Shown here: positions 31,101 to 32,828 of the stretch, one piece after another
Layout: every line of letters starts with the position of its first letter
Numbering within the stretch: position 1 is the stretch's first letter
Origin: Verrucomicrobiota bacterium
Lineage (GTDB): Bacteria; Verrucomicrobiota; Verrucomicrobiia; Limisphaerales; BJHT01
NCBI GenBank assembly: GCA_014193395.1
Contig: BJHT01000044.1
Coordinates: 1 to 32,828, forward strand
Length of the DNA stretch: 32,828 nt
Direction of reading: 5' to 3'
Translations under genes and position numbers: made by a program
The notes under the pieces: generated by a model
What the model was told of the DNA's origin: nothing
Seen by the model: only the letters and a program-made list of their open reading frames with translations
The model's database searches: none

Positions 31101-32120
31101 TCACCCGGCCAGCACGGGGATCGCGAGCGGTTTCGCCGGCCAGTGTTCCGCCAGGCTGGTGCGGGAAACTTCGCGGCCCGCGGCGGTGATCGCGCGCAAC
31201 ACGCGCTCCTCGTTCATGATGAAGCGCTCGCGTTTATAGAGCAGGTAATCGCCGCGGATTTCGGACGGCGTGAGATTGATCGTGCAGAGGTTGGCCCCGG
31301 CCCGCAGTCCGCGCTGATAGCCGTCGTCCGCGCCCGTGAGATTCAGCGCACTCACGGCGGGGATGACCAGTCCCGGCCGCAGCAGGCGGAGCGCGGCCAT
31401 GCAGTTCAACGTGGTGTCCACCGCGCCGACCGGGGCGGCGACGAGCGGCGTCGCTTCACCGGGAATGAACGGACTGACGCTGCACCCAGCGAGCGGCAGG
31501 TCGCGCGCGAGCCGCAGATTCGCGAGCAGGTCGTCCACGCCCTGACCGGGAAGGCCCGCGATGAAACCGGAACTCACCCGCCAGCCGCGCGCGGCCAGCA
31601 GCCGGATGTGGCGCACGCGCTCGGCCAGCGTGCCGGGGGCCTCAAGCTGTTCGTAGCGCGCCGCGTCGCCGAGTTCGAACTTGATGATGTAGAGCGAGGC
31701 GCCGGCGCTTTGCAGCTCGTCGTAGAGCGGCTCGGTGAGCGTGCCGAGGCAGACGCTCACGCCGAGCGGTGTCTCGCGGCGCAGCGTGCGCACGAGCGGC
31801 ACGACCACTTCGCGCACCGCCACGGGATCCTCGCCGGTCTGAATGTTCACATCCGTCAGGCTCGCGGGGCGGTGATGGATGAGCAGTTCGGCCAGTTGCT
31901 CATGCCGGGCGCGGAAGCGGGCGAGCGCGCGGTTGTCGCGGCGCATGCCGCAGTAATGGCAGTTCTCCCGGCAGTGATTGGAAACCTCGACCACCCCGCG
32001 CACAAATACCCGCCGACCAAAGTTGGAACGGGTCAATTCCGTGGCCCGCCCGTGCAACGCCTCCTGCTCCGCGCCGTGCGCGCTGAGCCAACTGCGGTCG
32101 GGCTGGGAGTGAGAAACCAT
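31101..32120 (-). CDS. HydE/BioB-family radical SAM enzyme
   Basis: A 339-residue radical SAM protein. The 4Fe-4S site is C50, C54 and C57 (SNHCRENCHYCGMRRDN), followed by DVNIQTGEDP (94-99 region), LGVSVCLGTL, SLYIIKFELGD, RVSSGFIAGLPGQG, SPFIPGEATPL and GANLCTINLTPSEIRGDYLLYKR. This order matches the HydE/PylB/BioB group, closest in feel to HydE (FIPHxxTPL, GANVxMPNxTP). No hydF, hydG or other biotin genes are seen; instead it precedes a ketosynthase pair, so hydrogenase maturation is not assured. The ATG at 32120 is supported by a promoter 7 nt upstream and the family N-terminus; an upstream in-frame ATG would run through the promoter. Confidence 0.85.
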   Translation of the reverse strand: MVSHSQPDRSWLSAHGAEQEALHGRATELTRSNFGRRVFVRGVVEVSNHCRENCHYCGMRRDNRALARFRARHEQLAELLIHHRPASLTDVNIQTGEDPVAVREVVVPLVRTLRRETPLGVSVCLGTLTEPLYDELQSAGASLYIIKFELGDAARYEQLEAPGTLAERVRHIRLLAARGWRVSSGFIAGLPGQGVDDLLANLRLARDLPLAGCSVSPFIPGEATPLVAAPVGAVDTTLNCMAALRLLRPGLVIPAVSALNLTGADDGYQRGLRAGANLCTINLTPSEIRGDYLLYKRERFIMNEERVLRAITAAGREVSRTSLAEHWPAKPLAIPVLAG

Positions 32121-32127
32121 GGCGGCG

Positions 32128-32156
32128 ATTAGACGCGGCGGCCCGAGGAGCGGCAA
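32128..32156 (-). promoter_or_regulatory. Putative promoter of the radical SAM-KS operon (leaderless geometry)
   Basis: Minus-strand TTGCCG (32156-32151) and TCTAAT (32133-32128) are separated by 17 nt, and the ATG at 32120 is 7 nt past the -10 box. It would drive the radical SAM gene and the two coupled ketosynthase genes. Confidence 0.5.
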
Positions 32157-32327
32157 ACCAATTGTCAGCCCGCGGCCCCGCTCGTCCCGCGACTTCCGGG
32201 CCACCACGCGGTGCATCCAACAACCGGCCACACGGTGAGCTTCAACTGCCGGCCGAGGCGGCCAACGACGAGCCTGTCAGACCCGCAGCGGCGTACCGCG
32301 CGATCCGCAACTACATTCTCGAGACCC

Positions 32328-32828
32328 TCACCCGCCCACCGCGAAATTCTCCGCCAACGCCACCGCCTTCAGCATCGCCTTGGACTTGTTCACCGTTTCC
32401 TGAAACTCCGCTTCCGCCGTCGAGTCGTTCACCCAGCCGCCGCCTGCCTGCACATAAGCCTGGCCGTCCTTGATCAACGCCGTGCGGATCGTGATGCAGC
32501 AATCGAGATTTCCGTTGAACGAAAAATATCCCACGCATCCGCCATACGGCCCGCGCGCCGTGCCCTCCAGTTCGGAGATGATCTGCATCGCGCGAATTTT
32601 CGGCGCGCCGCTCAGCGTGCCCGCCGGGAACGTCGCGCGCATCAGGTCATACGGCGACTTGTCCCCCGCCAGCCGCCCCTCGACCTGCGACACGATGTGC
32701 ATCACGTGGCTGTAACGCTCGATGGTCATCAGGTCCTTCACCTGCACGCTCCCGTACTCGCACACGCGCCCGAGGTCGTTGCGCGCGAGGTCCACGAGCA
32801 TCACGTGCCCGGCGCGCCCCTTCGGATC
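32328..32828 (-). CDS. trpE: Anthranilate synthase component I, C-terminal part
   Basis: The last 166 residues of a TrpE-type chorismate-utilising enzyme; the 5' part lies beyond the window. Seen: [84 protein letters not shown], and [18 protein letters not shown]. It forms anthranilate from chorismate with glutamine-derived ammonia supplied by TrpG, at the start of tryptophan synthesis. PabB shares this domain, but the [15 protein letters not shown] and [10 protein letters not shown] wording fits TrpE better. It is followed by a 207-nt gap without a recognisable gene before the radical SAM operon on the same strand. Confidence 0.9.
   Translation of the reverse strand, partial: DPKGRAGHVMLVDLARNDLGRVCEYGSVQVKDLMTIERYSHVMHIVSQVEGRLAGDKSPYDLMRATFPAGTLSGAPKIRAMQIISELEGTARGPYGGCVGYFSFNGNLDCCITIRTALIKDGQAYVQAGGGWVNDSTAEAEFQETVNKSKAMLKAVALAENFAVGG

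Noticed and set aside
29922-32132. Plus-strand open frame opposite the KS and radical SAM genes
   Set aside because: Antisense shadow of conserved genes with catalytic motifs.
32121-32327. Search for an acyl carrier protein or other small gene between trpE and the radical SAM gene
   Set aside because: No frame with a DSL-type motif or plausible length is present in the gap.

Overview
The window is a high-GC stretch of bacterial chromosome, about 60-65% GC by eye. The gene set suggests Verrucomicrobiota or a relative in the PVC group. The pointers are a Tat-exported DUF1501 protein, a four-helix-bundle S23-type gene, several secreted SGNH or glycoside-hydrolase-like proteins, a SCO1 lipoprotein with a CusF-like domain, and intergenic spaces packed with long inverted repeats. 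This assignment is inference: there is no rRNA or other marker gene here.

Layout. (1) 1-5346, minus strand: a tight operon of an ICMT-type membrane methyltransferase, a ketosynthase-fold protein with Ser in place of the catalytic Cys, a multi-TM histidine kinase, and a receiver/GAF/PAS protein cut by the window edge. All three junctions are 4-nt ATGA overlaps. (2) 5880-10270: a metallophosphoesterase, a membrane-anchored coiled-coil protein, a Lon-substrate-binding-domain protein and a PpiC foldase, the last lying downstream of serA. (3) 10286-13335: serA and aroB, amino-acid and aromatic biosynthesis. (4) 13987-18529, plus strand: a SCO1-like lipoprotein, a small two-TM protein and a 1052-residue secreted protein. 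(5) 19164-24836, minus strand: an SGNH-like secreted protein, tcdA, a DUF1501 protein preceded by an S23-type gene, and a GDSL/SGNH esterase. (6) 25284-32120, minus strand: a LarA-like protein, a UbiE-type methyltransferase, then a lipid or polyketide-like group (radical SAM, ketosynthase, inactive ketosynthase partner, FabG-type reductase). (7) The C-terminal part of trpE runs off the right edge.

Two sequence-level patterns stand out. First, nearly every larger intergenic space holds long inverted repeats belonging to at least six recurring families. Several abut or overlap stop codons and some are nested. Second, several genes have a TTGnnn-16/17-TAnnnT-like promoter whose -10 box lies only 6-8 nt before the start codon, implying leaderless or nearly leaderless mRNAs. 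This geometry was used to choose several starts.

The least conventional biology is the two ketosynthase loci. One has a Cys-to-Ser enzyme tied to a two-component system. The other combines a HydE/BioB-like radical SAM enzyme, an intact KS, a doubly inactivated KS partner and a ketoreductase, with no acyl carrier protein or dehydratase in view. Their products cannot be named from sequence alone.
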